NCBI GenBank assembly: GCA_028291515.1
Contig: JAQGHU010000053.1
Span: 1-64,000 of the forward strand
Source of the DNA: Schlesneria sp.
GTDB lineage: Bacteria; Planctomycetota; Planctomycetia; Planctomycetales; Planctomycetaceae
Direction of reading: 5' to 3'
DNA: 64,000 bases
Each line of letters starts with the position of its first letter. Within the stretch, counting starts at the first letter, position 1. Below the pieces are notes generated by a model. That model saw nothing but the letters and a program-made list of their open reading frames with translations, did no database searches and was not told the DNA's origin. The position numbers were made by a program, and so were the translations under genes. Shown here one piece after another: positions 62,611 to 64,000 of the stretch.

Positions 62611-64000
62611 ATGGTTCAACCGGCGAAGCGCAGTCCAGCCAATTGGGACTTGGAAGAGCGCTGGCAAATCCTCATGGACAACGTGAAGGATTATGCCATT
62701 TTCATGCTCGACGCCGACGGCAGAATTGCGACGTGGAACGAAGGTGCCGAACGGATTCTGGGTTACACGGAAGACGAAATCCTGGGCCGCGAATTCTGTG
62801 ATATCTTCACCCCCGAGGATATTGGCCGCAACCAACCTGAGGCGGAGTTGGAGGGAGCCAAGTTACGAGGCCGTGCCGAAGACGAACGCTGGCACCTGCG
62901 TAAAGACGGTTCCCGATTCTGGGCCGCTGGCATTGTGACCGCGCTCTGGGACGACGCCGGCAAGCTGCGCGGCTATGCCAAGATCCTGCGTGACATCACG
63001 GATCGCAAGCTTGCCCAAGAGAAGCATCTGGAAGAGAGTCGCCGACGAGATGAATTCCTGGCGGTGATGTCTCACGAACTTCGCAACCCACTGGCCGGGA
63101 TCGCCAACGCTGTCGAAGTCTTGCGCCGTGTTCCGTCGGCACCGGACATGGTCGATGTAGTCGCTCGACAAACGGCGACTTTGCGACGCCTGGTCGACGA
63201 CCTGTTGGATATCACGCGCATCACCACGGGTAAGGTGCCGCTGAAGCGCGAGCGAGTCAGCGTGCAGGACATCGTCGAATGCGCCGTCGCGGATGTGAGT
63301 GCGCTGGTCGAATCGAGTCAGCACACCTTGCATGTCGAGCTCTCGTCCGAGACGATCGTGCTCGACGCTGATGCTGTTCGGCTGCGGCAGGTGGTTGATA
63401 ATCTGCTGACGAACGCGGCCAAGTACTCGCCCCCAGGCAGCACCATCGACCTGAGGGCTGAACGGGTTGGCAACGAGTTGTTGCTGACCGTGCGCGACAA
63501 CGGAATCGGGATCTCGGCAGAACTATTGCCACGCATCTTCGACATGTTCATCCAGGCTGACCGAACGCTCGACCGTTCTCAAGGGGGCTTGGGAATTGGC
63601 CTGACGGTGACTCAACGGATCGTGCAGATGCACGGGGGCAGCATCGAAGCGAAGAGTGCCGGAGTCGGCCGTGGCAGCGAATTCATGATTCGGTTGCCGG
63701 TCGTTCCTGATGTCGACGGGACCATGAGCACGCCGGTCGCCAGTACGACCAGTCAAAAAAAAGTCTTGAAGATCCTGGTGGCTGAAGACAATCGCGATTC
63801 GGCCGCCACCATCGCGATCTTGCTGGGGAGCCTGGGCCATCAGGTTGAGATTGCTCACGACGGATCGGAAGCCTTGAAGATGGCGGGTGAATATCAGCCC
63901 GACGTGATTCTGGTCGACCTCGGACTGCCGGTCCTGAGCGGCTACGACGTGGCAAAACGAATTCGCCAACAATCGGCTTTGCGCAAGGCGTGCCTGATCG
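62611..64000 (+). CDS. PAS / histidine kinase / receiver hybrid (partial at right edge)
   Basis: 463 codons before the window ends without a stop. A PAS domain is at about 14-125 (NVKDYAIFMLDADGRIATWN; HLRKDGSRFWAAGIVTAL). The HisKA H-box FLAVMSHELRNPLAGIANAV holds phospho-His155. The ATPase part has LRQVVDNLLTNAAKYSPPGS, LTVRDNGIGISAELLPRIFD and SQGGLGIGLTVTQRIVQMHG. A receiver domain starts near 386 (VLKILVAEDNRDSAATIAIL) with phospho-Asp436 in DVILVDLGLPVLSGYDVAKR. It is soluble, so it senses a cytoplasmic signal. More domains may lie beyond the edge. AGGAGCCCGTTAAGAA precedes the start. Confidence 0.93.
   Translation, partial: MVQPAKRSPANWDLEERWQILMDNVKDYAIFMLDADGRIATWNEGAERILGYTEDEILGREFCDIFTPEDIGRNQPEAELEGAKLRGRAEDERWHLRKDGSRFWAAGIVTALWDDAGKLRGYAKILRDITDRKLAQEKHLEESRRRDEFLAVMSHELRNPLAGIANAVEVLRRVPSAPDMVDVVARQTATLRRLVDDLLDITRITTGKVPLKRERVSVQDIVECAVADVSALVESSQHTLHVELSSETIVLDADAVRLRQVVDNLLTNAAKYSPPGSTIDLRAERVGNELLLTVRDNGIGISAELLPRIFDMFIQADRTLDRSQGGLGIGLTVTQRIVQMHGGSIEAKSAGVGRGSEFMIRLPVVPDVDGTMSTPVASTTSQKKVLKILVAEDNRDSAATIAILLGSLGHQVEIAHDGSEALKMAGEYQPDVILVDLGLPVLSGYDVAKRIRQQSALRKACLI

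Overview
This window reads as a chromosomal segment of a planctomycete (Planctomycetota). The evidence is the set of families it carries: a DUF1559 prepilin-like protein, a TPR-DUF1549-DUF1553 protein followed by a DUF1501 protein, an ECF sigma factor overlapping a FecR-type gene, a DUF2309/DabA protein, many secreted hydrolases and GDSL-like proteins, and many small lipoprotein or zinc-ribbon membrane proteins. The DNA is moderately GC-rich, genes are loosely packed, and dispersed palindromic repeats fill the gaps. I saw no rRNA, tRNA or CRISPR array.

Layout. 0-13 kb: secreted hydrolase, Spy-like repeat protein, then a co-oriented cell-surface set (ECF sigma, FecR, DUF1559, lipoprotein, metallophosphoesterase, TPR-DUF1549-DUF1553, DUF1501). 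13-22 kb: accessory region dense in repeats, with a REP-associated tyrosine transposase (RAYT), two small hypothetical genes, a TIR-domain gene with an apparent frameshift, a membrane protein, and a 497-residue protein ending in a possible HEPN motif. 22-27 kb: housekeeping block (riboflavin synthase, enolase, RNase D-like, fatty acid desaturase). 27-37 kb: small secreted proteins, a DEDD exonuclease, a sugar isomerase-like protein, an esterase, a MarR regulator with a halogenase-like flavoprotein. 37-43 kb: GDSL hydrolase; a Tes-like radical SAM protein, Lgt-like membrane protein and zinc-ribbon peptide in tandem; a membrane EEP nuclease/phosphatase overlapping a lipoprotein MsrB. 43-53 kb: DabA without a visible DabB, a PrsW-like protease, ornithine cyclodeaminase-like, TrmH-type methyltransferase, GDSL-like protein, sensor kinase. 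53-64 kb: EF-hand/LCCL protein, RluA-type pseudouridine synthase, an IS200-like element, esterase, small proteins, a cysteine-rich protein gene with an in-frame TGA, methyltransferase, catalase-like protein, cold-shock protein, and a PAS-histidine kinase-REC hybrid running off the right edge.

The most notable points are: (1) the TIR / membrane / HEPN-like cluster at 17.1-20.2 kb, a candidate defence or cell-suicide system lying between REP-like palindromes; (2) the Tes-like radical SAM + divergent Lgt-like + zinc-ribbon unit, a candidate membrane-lipid modification system; (3) a full IS200-like element at 55 kb and a transposase-less deletion derivative of it at 21.5 kb; (4) several sequence-unrelated fold-back repeat families with the same architecture. 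Function calls rest on motifs recognised by eye; no database search was run.
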